Source of the DNA: Rhodococcus erythropolis NBRC 15567
Lineage (GTDB): Bacteria; Actinomycetota; Actinomycetes; Mycobacteriales; Mycobacteriaceae
Reading direction: 5' to 3'
Length of the DNA stretch: 64,000 nucleotides
Assembly (NCBI RefSeq): GCF_001552595.1
Contig: NZ_BCRM01000002.1
Location: 1-64,000, forward strand
In this document: one piece after another, positions 16,383 through 25,023 of the stretch
How positions within the stretch are numbered: the first letter of the stretch is position 1
How the letters are laid out: the number at the start of each line of letters is the position of its first letter
Translations under genes and position numbers: made by a program
The notes under the pieces: model-generated
The model's database searches: none
Told to the model about the DNA's origin: nothing
Seen by the model: only the letters and a program-made list of their open reading frames with translations

Positions 16383-17777
16383 ATGGTCAATGTCGACGCT
16401 TTGAACACGCTCGCCCGACGATTGTCGCCGGGTGCGATGATCACAGATCCAGATCTACTCCAGTCCTATCGGCAGGACTGGAGTTTCGATCCCGCAGCCG
16501 GCACTCCGATCGCCGTCGTACGTGCTTCGACGACGGCAGATGTCCAGGAGACCTTGCGCTTCGCCAACAGTCACAATGTCCCGGTCATTCCACGGGGCGC
16601 CGGCACGAGCGTCGTCGGCGGATCCACCGCCGTCGACGGCGCTATCACCCTCAGCCTCGAGCGAATGAAATCTATTCGAGTGGACGTCTCGTCACGAACC
16701 GCGATCGTCGAACCAGGGGCAATCACCAATGACGTCAAGGCTGTTGCCGCACGCGAAGGTTTGTACTATCCACCAGACCCGTCGTCTCACGAAATCTGTT
16801 CCATCGGCGGTAATGCCGCCACCAACGCAGGCGGACCGTGCTGCATAAAATACGGCGTCACCAGTGATTACATCCTGGGTATGACGGTTGTGCTGCCTGA
16901 TGGATCCGTCGCCGAACTGGGCGGAAAACGGATCAAAGACACCCCAGGGCTTGCATTGACCAAGCTATTCGTCGGCAGTGAAGGAACGCTCGGTGTGATA
17001 ACCGAACTGACGCTGCGACTCATCCCTCAGCCTCCGACTCCCCACACATTGGTGGCCTTCTTTCCACTCATGGCCGACGCAGTTGCCGCTGCCCGAGATA
17101 TCACAAGTTCAATACGCCCTTCAGAACTCGAAATCCTCGACAACGCAGCCATCAAGGTGGCGGAAGAATTCCTCAACATGGAACTGGACACCGATGCCGG
17201 AGCACTCCTGATCGGGCGATCCGACGCCGGTAACGGCGCAGAGACAGAGATGAAATTGATGAGCACTCTCTGCGAAAAGCATCGAGCCACAGCTACATAC
17301 GCTACCGACGACCCTCACGAAGGCGAACTGTTCATCCGCCCCCGCTATGCCGTTTACGAAGCCTTCGAGCGGAAAGGGGTGGTCATCGGCGACGACGTCG
17401 CGGTACCCATCGACAGACTCCCCGAGCTCACCGACGGTATAGCCGACATCGCGAAGCGCTACAGCACCACCATCGTCAGCTACACCCACGCAGCCGACGA
17501 GCTCACGCACCCAGTCCTCAACTACCCCATCGGAGACGTGGCCGCCGCTGAATCCGCCTCCGCGGCGCGACAAGAAATCTATCAACTCGTGAGCACTCTG
17601 GGCGGATTCGCAGCAACAGAATATGGTGTAGGACAAGATAAACGAGATCGCTTGTCGAACTCGCTCGATCCCGTCGTCAGCAAACTGAACAGGACCATCA
17701 AGAACGCTGTCGACCCCAACAACATCTTGAATCCGCGCGTTCTGATCCCCTCGAGCGGTTCGACGGACGGCATCTGA
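16383..17777 (+). CDS. FAD-linked 2-hydroxyacid oxidase/dehydrogenase (GlcD/D-lactate dehydrogenase type)
   Basis: A 464-residue member of the GlcD/D-lactate dehydrogenase (VAO/PCMH) family. The N-terminal FAD-binding domain has PVIPRGAGTSVVGGS (about residues 75-89), PDPSSHEICSIGGNAATNAG (about 137-156) and SEGTLGVITELTLRL. The C-terminal cap runs from VAFFPLMADAVAA to NPRVLIPSSG. Such enzymes oxidise glycolate, D-lactate or D-2-hydroxyacids and pass electrons to quinone. There are no GlcE/GlcF neighbours, so it is a stand-alone type; the substrate is open. Codon use is slightly richer in A/T than that of the neighbouring hydrolase. Confidence 0.85.
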   Translation: MVNVDALNTLARRLSPGAMITDPDLLQSYRQDWSFDPAAGTPIAVVRASTTADVQETLRFANSHNVPVIPRGAGTSVVGGSTAVDGAITLSLERMKSIRVDVSSRTAIVEPGAITNDVKAVAAREGLYYPPDPSSHEICSIGGNAATNAGGPCCIKYGVTSDYILGMTVVLPDGSVAELGGKRIKDTPGLALTKLFVGSEGTLGVITELTLRLIPQPPTPHTLVAFFPLMADAVAAARDITSSIRPSELEILDNAAIKVAEEFLNMELDTDAGALLIGRSDAGNGAETEMKLMSTLCEKHRATATYATDDPHEGELFIRPRYAVYEAFERKGVVIGDDVAVPIDRLPELTDGIADIAKRYSTTIVSYTHAADELTHPVLNYPIGDVAAAESASAARQEIYQLVSTLGGFAATEYGVGQDKRDRLSNSLDPVVSKLNRTIKNAVDPNNILNPRVLIPSSGSTDGI

Positions 17778-17941
17778 GGCCGCTACAGGTATCGAATAGC
17801 GACGAGTACCTGAATTCTCCTGTGCAACCGGATATGGTGAGGCTGTCGTCTTCAATGCGGCGGTGCAAGAAGGGAAGTTACGACCAAGACGTTATGTCGG
17901 GGAATAAGCAAATCGCCTGGATATGGCTGGAGGCCTCCGTG

Positions 17942-18383
17942 ATGAATCTCGTTCGCCGACTGAGCGTCTGCACATCCGTCGTGATCACGTCGGCTCTGAC
18001 GTCGGTAGCGCTCGCATCCGCTGCGGTGACCATTCCATTCCAGATCAACCCTGCGCCGTACGGCAACCCGAACGGCAGCTTCGACGCGGAACGGCAGCTT
18101 CGACGCGCCGGCGGTCCGCTGCGTAGCTGTAGTCGGCGAACTACCCGGCACAGTGACGATCACCGGGGGCAAGGAAGACCGCTGGGGATGCCTGCTCTCG
18201 TCCGAAGTGCGCTGGCTGAACCTTTCGACCGGGGTCTCCGGCTCCGCTCGTCTCTCGGACGGTCTGAACGGAGTCCCGGCAGGGGCGATCGTGCAGACCG
18301 GGACCGGTCAAGTCGCTGTCGCCGTGACGTCTGTGGCCGGATCCATCATCACCCCAGGTGTCGCATCGTTCTACGTGCCGTAG
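17942..18383 (+). pseudogene. Secreted protein gene broken by a 19-bp tandem duplication
   Basis: ATG 17942 begins MNLVRRLSVCTSVVITSALT and reaches SVALASAAVTIPFQ, a signal peptide with cleavage near ASA. At 18070-18107 a 19-bp unit is present twice, which throws the frame off by one base after NPNGSFDA. Removing one copy restores a continuous 140-residue frame: ...GSFDAPAVRCVAVVGELPG, then TVTITGGKEDRWGCLLSSEV, to ...ITPGVASFYVP* at 18383. The two Cys could form a disulfide, as in small exported actinobacterial proteins. As it stands the gene cannot make the full protein. Family not recognised. Confidence 0.8.
18070..18107. repeat. 19-bp perfect tandem duplication inside a coding frame
   Basis: GAACGGCAGCTTCGACGCG occurs at 18070-18088 and again at 18089-18107. 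The length is not a multiple of three, so it shifts the frame of the secreted-protein gene; deleting one copy rejoins the two halves exactly. Confidence 0.95.
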
Positions 18384-18481
18384 CACCAGAACTCCGCATC
18401 GCGGACGCGGTGGGGCCTAAGGTCCTGTTTACCGACCCGTCATCCCGGTTAGCCTGAAAAGACGCTACCGAGAGGACTCTC

Positions 18482-19732
18482 ATGACCTCGTCAGTGCACG
18501 AAACGATCGCAGTGGATCTGGATTTGATCGACCTGTACAAAGACCTCCACGGCAACCCGGAACTTGGATTTCACGAGCATCGAACATCCAGTCTGGTGGA
18601 AGGACATTTGACAGCACTGGGATTCGACACGACTACCGGCGTCGGGACAACCGGAGTCGTCGGAGTCCTGAAGAACGGAGCGGGCCCCACAGCGCTGCTG
18701 CGTGCGGACATGGACGCCCTCCCGGTTCGGGAAGAAACCGGATTGGACTACGCCAGCACCGTGACAACGACCGACGATCAGGGGAAGACCGTCTCGGTCA
18801 GCCACGCGTGCGGCCATGACCTGCATACGACCTGCTTACTCGGTGCAGCCCGGATCCTCTCGCAGGACACGACGACCTGGTCCGGCACTCTTGTCCTCGT
18901 CTTCCAACCGGCGGAGGAACTTGGCGCGGGTGCGCAAGCCATGGTCGACGACGGACTGTTCGAGCGATTCCCGAAGCCCGACATCGTTCTCGGCCAACAC
19001 GTATCGCCGCTACCGGCAGGCACGATCGCCGGGCACGCCGGCCCCTCGTATGCGGGATCGGACTCACTTCGTGTGAGACTGGTCGGAAAGGGCGCCCACG
19101 GATCTATGCCGGAGAACTCGGTCGATCCCGTGGTCATGGCGGCCGAAACCGTGTTGCGTTTGCAAACTGTCATCTCACGCGAGGTCCCGAGTACTGCAAC
19201 AGCTGTCCTCACCGTCGGCTCCATCCATGCTGGAGATGCCGCCAACGTCATTCCCGGCGAAGCAGAACTGCAACTCAACATCCGCAGCTACGACGCAGTT
19301 GTGCGTCAGCGCATCCTGGATAGCGTCGACCGCATCGTCCAGGGCGAAGCGGCCACCGCCGGCGCTCCCACCCCACCGACCATCACCGAGACGGAGCACT
19401 TTCCGATCGTCGTCAATGACCCGGCGGCGCTGGACAAGACACTCGATGCCTTCGCCGAATGGTTGGGGACGAACAAGATTCTCGATCCCGGTGCGGGAGC
19501 AGGTAGTGAAGACGTCGGCATTCTCGCGACCAGTGCCGGTGCGCCACTGTCGTACTGGTTGTTGGGCGGTACCGACCCTTCACTGTTCACGACAGGTGAC
19601 ATGACCGATCCGGCTTTGCGAACCGTGCCGTCGAACCACTCCCCGCACTACGCTCCCGTGATCGAGCCGACCCTGACCATCGGCGTGAACGCCTTGGTCG
19701 TCGCGGCCAGGACGTGGCTCCCCACTCCCTAG
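18482..19732 (+). CDS. M20D amidohydrolase (hippurate hydrolase/N-acyl-amino-acid hydrolase type)
   Basis: 416 residues with the metal site of the M20D family: HACGHDLHTTCLLGAA (Cys and His ligands near residue 103), PAEELGAGAQAMVDDGLF (the Glu pair), GQHVSP, and a dimerisation domain starting near LVGKGAHGSMPENSVDP. Such enzymes cleave N-acyl amino acids (hippurate, indole-acetyl conjugates) or related amides with Mn/Zn. The last 153 bases overlap, on the opposite strand, the end of the convergent MFS gene. Confidence 0.9.
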   Translation: MTSSVHETIAVDLDLIDLYKDLHGNPELGFHEHRTSSLVEGHLTALGFDTTTGVGTTGVVGVLKNGAGPTALLRADMDALPVREETGLDYASTVTTTDDQGKTVSVSHACGHDLHTTCLLGAARILSQDTTTWSGTLVLVFQPAEELGAGAQAMVDDGLFERFPKPDIVLGQHVSPLPAGTIAGHAGPSYAGSDSLRVRLVGKGAHGSMPENSVDPVVMAAETVLRLQTVISREVPSTATAVLTVGSIHAGDAANVIPGEAELQLNIRSYDAVVRQRILDSVDRIVQGEAATAGAPTPPTITETEHFPIVVNDPAALDKTLDAFAEWLGTNKILDPGAGAGSEDVGILATSAGAPLSYWLLGGTDPSLFTTGDMTDPALRTVPSNHSPHYAPVIEPTLTIGVNALVVAARTWLPTP

Positions 19733-20896
19733 GGTGTTGCGGGTCCGCAATCGATCGACCGTCCACACGATCAAGGCTGCAAACGCGTAGGCGCCGCCGA
19801 GAATACTTGCAGCGCCCCACCCTGCCGCGTCGAAAACCATAGTGGTGGAAACCGCCCCAGCCGCGCTGCCCAACGAATAGAACACCATGTAACTACCGAT
19901 GGTCCGCCCGGCCGATTCCGGTTCATCCGCGACGATCAGGTTCTGGCTCGAGACATGAACAGCCTGCACGGCGAAGTCCAAAGCAACAACACCGACTACG
20001 AGTAACACCAGCGAGTGCGTCGCCTGCGCGTTGAAAACCCACGACAGCAAGAGAACGACCAACGACGCCCCGGTGACGCGTTGGGCTTTGCCTTGATCGG
20101 CCCAACGTCCGGCACCGATCGCGCCCAATGCTCCGACCAATCCGGCGATTCCGAAGAGCCCGATCTGTGTGGTCGACAATCGCCATGGCTCCTCGCTCAG
20201 TGGTAATGCCATACCGCTCCAGAGCGCACCGAAGGACGCGAACAGGAACAGGGTGATCAGAGCCCTCGTGCGAAATAGTCGGTTCGTAAGAGTCAATGTC
20301 ACGACCGATCCCATTGCACCCACGTACGAACCCCGATCCGATTGCGAACGAGGGTCTTTCGGCAGCATCGTCGACGCGAGCGCCGCGATCAGGACCGAAA
20401 TCAAGGTGGATCCCGCGTAGACAGCCCGCCAGCCTGCCAGATCCGCAACTGCGCCGGCGACAGTCCGAGCGAGGATGATGCCGACGACAACGCCGCTGGT
20501 GATCACACCGATGTTTGCGCCCCGCTCATCTGGGTCGCTGATTGCCGCAGCGTAGGCGACTACGACTTGAACGACGACCGAGAACGTGCCTGCGACAGCC
20601 ATCCCGATCAGCAGTTGCAGATTCGTGGCTGCAAGAGCAACAAGCATCGTTCCTGTTGCAGCAGAGACGATCTGGATTGCGATCAATCTTTTGCGATTCA
20701 CGAGATCGCTCAGTGGCACCAACACGATCAACCCCACCACGTAACCCATTTGGGCGAGTGCGACTACGAAGCCGAGGCCGGCCGGAGGGATGGAAAGATC
20801 TGAACCGATTTGCCCGAGGAGCGGCTGTGCGTAGTAGATATTGGCTACCGAGACACCGCAGAGCACCGCGAGCAACAGGCGAAGTCCACGAGGCAT
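19580..20896 (-). CDS. MFS transporter, 12-TM efflux type
   Basis: About 438 residues from ATG 20896 (MPRGLRLLLAVLCGVSVANI). It has twelve hydrophobic segments and the MFS loop VPLSDLVNRKRLI. A start at 20974 is possible but would put the probable -35 element (TTGACA, 20990-20985) and the left arm of the operator inside or beside the gene. The C-terminal tail of about 60 residues after VDRLRTRNTLG is hydrophilic and lies antisense to the M20 gene; it may be recent read-through. The HxlR gene is divergent and probably controls this pump. Confidence 0.82.
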   Translation of the reverse strand: MPRGLRLLLAVLCGVSVANIYYAQPLLGQIGSDLSIPPAGLGFVVALAQMGYVVGLIVLVPLSDLVNRKRLIAIQIVSAATGTMLVALAATNLQLLIGMAVAGTFSVVVQVVVAYAAAISDPDERGANIGVITSGVVVGIILARTVAGAVADLAGWRAVYAGSTLISVLIAALASTMLPKDPRSQSDRGSYVGAMGSVVTLTLTNRLFRTRALITLFLFASFGALWSGMALPLSEEPWRLSTTQIGLFGIAGLVGALGAIGAGRWADQGKAQRVTGASLVVLLLSWVFNAQATHSLVLLVVGVVALDFAVQAVHVSSQNLIVADEPESAGRTIGSYMVFYSLGSAAGAVSTTMVFDAAGWGAASILGGAYAFAALIVWTVDRLRTRNTLGSGEPRPGRDDQGVHADGQGRLDHGSVVRGVVRRHGSQSRIGHVTCREQ

Positions 20897-20953
20897 TTTG
20901 AACTTGTCCCGTGCGTTCTCGACAGATTGACGTGCAGTCACTTCTACCTCAAT

Positions 20954-21012
20954 TTGGTTGCGTTTTGATACCATTTGAAGACTATGTCAATACAGTTTCA
21001 AAACGCAACCAA
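20954..21012. promoter_or_regulatory. 15-bp perfect inverted repeat between the MFS and HxlR genes
   Basis: TTGGTTGCGTTTTGA (20954-20968) and TCAAAACGCAACCAA (20998-21012) are perfect complements with 29 bases between them. That spacer carries a TTGACA for the pump promoter on the reverse strand. Two oppositely oriented operator copies flanking the divergent promoters suit dimer-pair binding by the HxlR protein. Confidence 0.8.
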
Positions 21013-21023
21013 TGAGGAACCCG

Positions 21024-21473
21024 ATGCCTGATCGCACGCAATGGACGGACCCGCACTGCCCGACGGCCCGAGCGGCCGACATCATCGGCGACAGATGGTC
21101 GCTGTTGATCGTGCGAGACGCCTTCGACGGGTCGTCGAGGTTCAGTCAGTTTCAGCGAAACCTGGGCATCGCAAAGAATATCTTGACGGACAGGCTGAAA
21201 ACCCTTGTCGAGCAAGGAATTTTCGAAGTCCGACCGAACGAACAAGGGACCCGCAACGAGTACATCCTGACCGGACGCGGTATGGATCTGTTCATCGTGA
21301 TCACGAGCCTGCGGCAATGGGGAGAGCGCCACGCCTTCGATGACGGTGAGCCACACTCGATCTTGATCGACGACACCACGGGCGATCCGGTGCCCAGGCT
21401 TCGACTGATCAACGCACGGAATATCGACCTGGACCCGGCAAGTACACATGTGGAGAAGGTCGAGGAAGGCTGA
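21024..21473 (+). CDS. HxlR-family transcriptional regulator
   Basis: 149 residues from ATG 21024 (ribosome site GAGG seven bases upstream). The MarR-like winged helix of the HxlR family is clear: CPTARAADIIGDRWSLLIVR, RFSQFQRNLGIAKNILTDRL and GIFEVRPN with the wing. A Cys at CPTARA occupies the site used for redox or electrophile sensing in some members (HypR, QorR). Divergent from the MFS pump across the 15-bp inverted repeat, so it is the probable regulator of that pump and itself. Confidence 0.9.
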   Translation: MPDRTQWTDPHCPTARAADIIGDRWSLLIVRDAFDGSSRFSQFQRNLGIAKNILTDRLKTLVEQGIFEVRPNEQGTRNEYILTGRGMDLFIVITSLRQWGERHAFDDGEPHSILIDDTTGDPVPRLRLINARNIDLDPASTHVEKVEEG

Positions 21474-21535
21474 CCCGCAACTCGCCAGATCGGTAGATGG
21501 GCGCACAGGATTCGAAGTTCGCGCATACTCCGATC

Positions 21536-22099
21536 ATGACTGTCGATCTCGAGTTTTCCTGGCCGCAGTTTCTCTGGATTGCATTCATCTTCGTCGGCGT
21601 ACCCACAACTATCGGCGCAAGCATCATCTGGACAATCTGGCGTTCGGAACGAACTGGCGTGGAGCACTCCACGACCGCCCTCGACGCCGGGCGCACGGGA
21701 TCGGGCCCACTCGGACTGTGGCGCACCGGCCTGTTGGCCTTTGCGCTGGGCTTTCTGTCTTGTGTGGGCTGGCTCAGCTGGTCAGCCGACTACAAAGGCG
21801 GATTCCGCGGCCCCGGCCTGCCTGCCCCGACGCAGTTTCCTCCCTGGCAGGTGTTTGCCTGCGGATTAACGGTGATCCTCGCGTGTTTCGTTTCCGCACA
21901 TCGGTCGCGGTGGATGAAGGCAGGCGGCCTGACTGCAGCTGCCGGCACGGCTGCGGGATTCACCACAGCATTCAGTATCGACGCCAGTACTGATGCCACC
22001 GGACAGGCAGGCGTGGGCGTCGCACTGTCCACGATCGGATGGGGCCTCACCCTTACCGCACTGATGCTTCTGCGCGGCAAGTGGTCGCGACGAGAATGA
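21536..22099 (+). CDS. Hypothetical membrane protein
   Basis: 187 residues from ATG 21536 (MTVDLEFSWPQFLWIAF). It has about five hydrophobic segments (SWPQFLWIAFIFVGVPTTIG, LLAFALGFLSCVGWLSW, WQVFACGLTVILACFV and two Gly/Ala-rich ones) and a short basic tail KWSRRE. It lies 60 bases after the HxlR gene in the same direction. No family recognised. Confidence 0.65.
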   Translation: MTVDLEFSWPQFLWIAFIFVGVPTTIGASIIWTIWRSERTGVEHSTTALDAGRTGSGPLGLWRTGLLAFALGFLSCVGWLSWSADYKGGFRGPGLPAPTQFPPWQVFACGLTVILACFVSAHRSRWMKAGGLTAAAGTAAGFTTAFSIDASTDATGQAGVGVALSTIGWGLTLTALMLLRGKWSRRE

Positions 22100-22357
22100 A
22101 TCATTGCCGGATCATCCATCCAACGAGTAAAGAATTCGATAAGCGGACCTAACACGTCTTGAAATTCATTAAGAAGAAAATCGATTCCAGATACACGATC
22201 GCCTAATTGCCTGATTGCCGAACCTCCACGAGATCCTCGAAAAATATCAGACAGAAGCCTTATCGCTTCCCTGCCAACCCTTTGACGCATGCGGATCATA
22301 ATATTCTTCGGACATCACGTGGATGCGCACACAAGCCTGTGACTCACGACATTATCC

Positions 22358-22385
22358 GATTTATCACGGGAAATCGTGATAAATC
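22358..22385. promoter_or_regulatory. 11-bp perfect palindrome, terminator or operator
   Basis: GATTTATCACG (22358-22368) and CGTGATAAATC (22375-22385) are perfect complements around 6 bases. It is A/T-rich with no T-run after it, so it is more like a regulator site than a terminator. Confidence 0.6.
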
Positions 22386-22486
22386 ATCACCGTCACTGAA
22401 GTGCAACAACGCCTTAAGTTACAGATTCAACTAGTTCCAAACCATGGGGTTTCTTCCTTTTTCTCGGCGTCTCGAATCCGTAATGC

Positions 22487-22527
22487 TTGACATCGAATTG
22501 TCTTTCGTTCTCAATGAGCGATGTCAA
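22487..22527 (+). promoter_or_regulatory. Candidate promoter with 9-bp inverted repeat
   Basis: TTGACATCG (22487-22495) and CGATGTCAA (22519-22527) flank 23 bases. TTGACA can serve as a -35 element, with TCAATG (22511-22516) a weak -10. The repeat brackets the core promoter of the operon starting at 22601, as an operator would. Confidence 0.45.
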
Positions 22528-22600
22528 CTGACGATGATGCATCTCAGTGCATCAACGCAGTAATTCCGCTATCGAATCCAGTGAAGGGACCAGCCGCGAA

Positions 22601-23827
22601 ATGACGGTTGCCGAGAGCTTGAAAGATAGGAATCTGTACTCCAACCTCAGGCGTGCTGCTGATTTGAGCAACCCATTCTGGGATCGCGCAGTCAGTGAGG
22701 GTCTGGCCGATATCACCGCCGATCGCGTCGCAGGTTTCGAACACCGGACGATCCAAGGATACGAATTCGAGAACTTCTCCACGTACTCGTATCTGGGGCT
22801 CGACACCGACGACCGAATTCGTTCGGGTGCGATCGCCGCTCTCGAGCGCGAACGAACGTTGAACAGTTCCATCTCGCGGATGAGAGTCCACTCCAGCCTT
22901 CTCGACGACACAGAGGCCGCGTTGAGCGAACTGCTTGACGCACATGTGCTCACCCTCGGATCCGCCGCAAACGCTGCGTGGAGTTTGCTCCCCCTCGTTG
23001 CGTCCGGGTTGCTCACCGGCGGTGAACCTCCCCTCATGGTGTTCGACAAGAACGCACACTTCTGCCTCAATGCCATGAAGGCGAGCGTCGCCGACGAAAC
23101 GACGATCGTGACCATTCGGCACGACGACGTCGATGAACTCGAAAGTCTTTGCCGAACAAATTCTCAGGTGGCATACGTGGCGGACACCGTCTACAGCACA
23201 GGCGGGAAGGCGCCGCTGAACGAACTGTTTGCATTACAGGCCAAATACGGACTGATTCTCGTTCTCGACGAGGCGCACAGCACCTCGGTCATCGGACACA
23301 ACGGGCGTGGCGCGGTCCTGGATCTCATCGGCAGCCTCAATGATCGAACATTCTTGCTGACATCACTGAACAAGGGATTCGGTGCTTCCGGCGGCGCGAT
23401 CGCACTCGGCCGGAACCGGGACAGTCGAAATCGTGATCTCGCACTTCGCTACGGCGGCCCGTTGACGTGGTCGCAGCGTGTGAACGTAGCCGGGCTGGGT
23501 GCTATTGCGGCGTCCGTGGAGCTCCACCGCAGCGGAGAGGTCGACAAGCGGCAGCGGCAACTCCGCACGGTTGTCGAACTGTTCGATTCGCTCGTCGACA
23601 CGCCGGCATCGGGCGATGGACTCCCGATCCGCTTCGTCACGCTCCACGAGGAAGAACAAACCATCACCGCAGCACAGAAACTGCTGGCTAGCGGTTTCTA
23701 CACATCGGCGGTCTTCTTCCCTGTCATCGGCCGGGGCAAAGCCGGGCTGAGACTGATGCTTCGGGCGGACCTTCCACATGCAACGATCGAGCGCTTCGCC
23801 GACGTCCTACGAAGAGTCACGGAATGA
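22601..23827 (+). CDS. PLP-dependent alpha-oxoamine synthase (BioF/KBL/CqsA superfamily)
   Basis: About 408 residues from ATG 22601 (GTG 22547 is in frame but lies inside a small palindrome). Fold-type I PLP site: DEAHS at 223-227 and the Schiff-base lysine in TSLNKGFGASGG (K258), with a PLP-stacking His in DKNAHF. This superfamily condenses an amino acid with an acyl-CoA, losing CO2, to an alpha-aminoketone (8-amino-7-oxononanoate, aminoketobutyrate, sphingoid base, CAI-1 signal). The substrate here is unknown. First gene of a long operon; it overlaps the exporter gene by four bases. With no other biotin genes nearby, plain BioF function is not favoured. Confidence 0.85.
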   Translation: MTVAESLKDRNLYSNLRRAADLSNPFWDRAVSEGLADITADRVAGFEHRTIQGYEFENFSTYSYLGLDTDDRIRSGAIAALERERTLNSSISRMRVHSSLLDDTEAALSELLDAHVLTLGSAANAAWSLLPLVASGLLTGGEPPLMVFDKNAHFCLNAMKASVADETTIVTIRHDDVDELESLCRTNSQVAYVADTVYSTGGKAPLNELFALQAKYGLILVLDEAHSTSVIGHNGRGAVLDLIGSLNDRTFLLTSLNKGFGASGGAIALGRNRDSRNRDLALRYGGPLTWSQRVNVAGLGAIAASVELHRSGEVDKRQRQLRTVVELFDSLVDTPASGDGLPIRFVTLHEEEQTITAAQKLLASGFYTSAVFFPVIGRGKAGLRLMLRADLPHATIERFADVLRRVTE

Positions 23828-25023
23828 GCGACGACCGCACTGTCGCAGTGACACCTCTGGCTTGTGCCGTCGTGTTGACAGCACAAATGGCCACGACCAT
23901 CTACCTCCCTTCACTGCCGAAGATCGCGACGGATCTGGGCATCGAAGATTCCGTGGTGAAGTGGTCTGTGACACTCTTCGTGATCAGTGCCGCACTTCCG
24001 GTGGTCGTGTGGGGGCGGTTGGCAGATCGACTCGGACGCAGGACGGCACTGTTGTCCAGCTTGGTATTGTTCGTGATCGCCTGCGTTGCATTGGCTTTGG
24101 TCCAGAGCGTCGCCGTACTACTGATCGGCCGGATCGTTCAAGGCATCGGAGCAGGGGGTGCGGCCATCATCGTGCGAATGATGGTGAAGGACAAGTTCAC
24201 CGGTTCGGAGTTGGCTAGTCGATTGTCGCTGTTGTCGATGGCATTTGTGGTGGCTCTGGGCGGTGGTCAACTGATCGGCGGCGCTCTCGCGTCGTTCACC
24301 TCGTGGCGAACCGGCTTCGGCGTGCTCGGAGTACTCGGAGCAGCACTCGCTGCGGTGGCACTGAGGACCGAGAACACCACAGTCCGCGACAACAACGAAC
24401 GCGTTGTTCGGTGGAATGCCATAGTCCTGACACCCCAGTTCTACAAACCAGCCATTGCGGGGGGCCTGGGTTTCGGCGCGATAGTGCTGGTGCAGCAATC
24501 GAGCCCCTTCCTGTTCAGCGATCGATTCGACCTGCAACCGTGGGCATTCGGAGCCTTCGGAATCCTCTACGGAACCGCCTACTTCAGCGGCGCGCTTTAC
24601 GTCAATCGAAGGGCCACAACCGTCGGTTCAGAGAAGTTGATGCGCCGAGGTGCGCTGTGCATGCTGCTTGCCGGTCTCGTCCTCATGCTCTGCTGGTATC
24701 CCTCACTCGGTTCCACGCCGTTGCTCGCGGTCTTCCTGCTCGGATACATCGCACTGACATTTGGGCAATCACTTCTCTTCCCGAACTCGGCAGCATCAGC
24801 AGTGACGCATTTTGCTGAAGGCGGAGCCATCGCCGTCGCGTACTGCGGACTCGTACAGCAGGGGATTGCCGGCATCGCCTCTGTAGTCGGACCTCTCGCA
24901 TCCGATGAACGCGTGTGGTCGGCAATCGTCGCACTGATCACTGCAGCAGCGACTGCGCTCGTATTCTCCCTCCGCACAGCTTCCTCCGAACCGACAGTAG
25001 GTACGTCCCATGCCAGTCATTGA
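23824..25023 (+). CDS. MFS exporter, Bcr/CflA-like
   Basis: 399 residues with about twelve hydrophobic segments. The N-terminal TAQMATTIYLPSLPKIATDL and the loop GRLADRLGRRTALL match the Bcr/CflA drug-resistance branch of the MFS, and GRIVQGIGAGGAAIIVR is the antiporter motif of efflux members. Its start overlaps the oxoamine synthase stop by four bases and its end overlaps the carboxylase beta gene by 14 bases, so it is made with them. Export of the pathway product, or self-protection, is the simplest inference. Confidence 0.85.
   Translation: MSDDRTVAVTPLACAVVLTAQMATTIYLPSLPKIATDLGIEDSVVKWSVTLFVISAALPVVVWGRLADRLGRRTALLSSLVLFVIACVALALVQSVAVLLIGRIVQGIGAGGAAIIVRMMVKDKFTGSELASRLSLLSMAFVVALGGGQLIGGALASFTSWRTGFGVLGVLGAALAAVALRTENTTVRDNNERVVRWNAIVLTPQFYKPAIAGGLGFGAIVLVQQSSPFLFSDRFDLQPWAFGAFGILYGTAYFSGALYVNRRATTVGSEKLMRRGALCMLLAGLVLMLCWYPSLGSTPLLAVFLLGYIALTFGQSLLFPNSAASAVTHFAEGGAIAVAYCGLVQQGIAGIASVVGPLASDERVWSAIVALITAAATALVFSLRTASSEPTVGTSHASH

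Larger units (their letters stand above)
22100..22600. other. A/T-richer intergenic region upstream of the oxoamine synthase operon
   Basis: About 500 bases with visibly lower G+C than the flanks. It contains the 11-bp palindrome at 22358-22385, the TTGACATCG/CGATGTCAA repeat at 22487-22527 and GATGCA/TGCATC (22536-22553). A reverse-strand frame (22299 leftwards, MIRMRQRVGREAIRLLSDIF...) looks partly protein-like but runs into the convergent gene; I do not call it. The region most likely holds the promoter and operators of the long operon that follows. Confidence 0.5.

Noticed and set aside
20896-20974. Longer N-terminus of the MFS protein (start at 20974)
   Set aside because: That start lies between the promoter -35 element and the left operator arm; ATG 20896 matches where the transporter fold begins.
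21790-22299. Reverse-strand ORF starting MIRMRQRVGREAIRLL
   Set aside because: Only the first 70 codons look protein-like; the rest is antisense to the membrane-protein gene, and there is no ribosome site or known domain.
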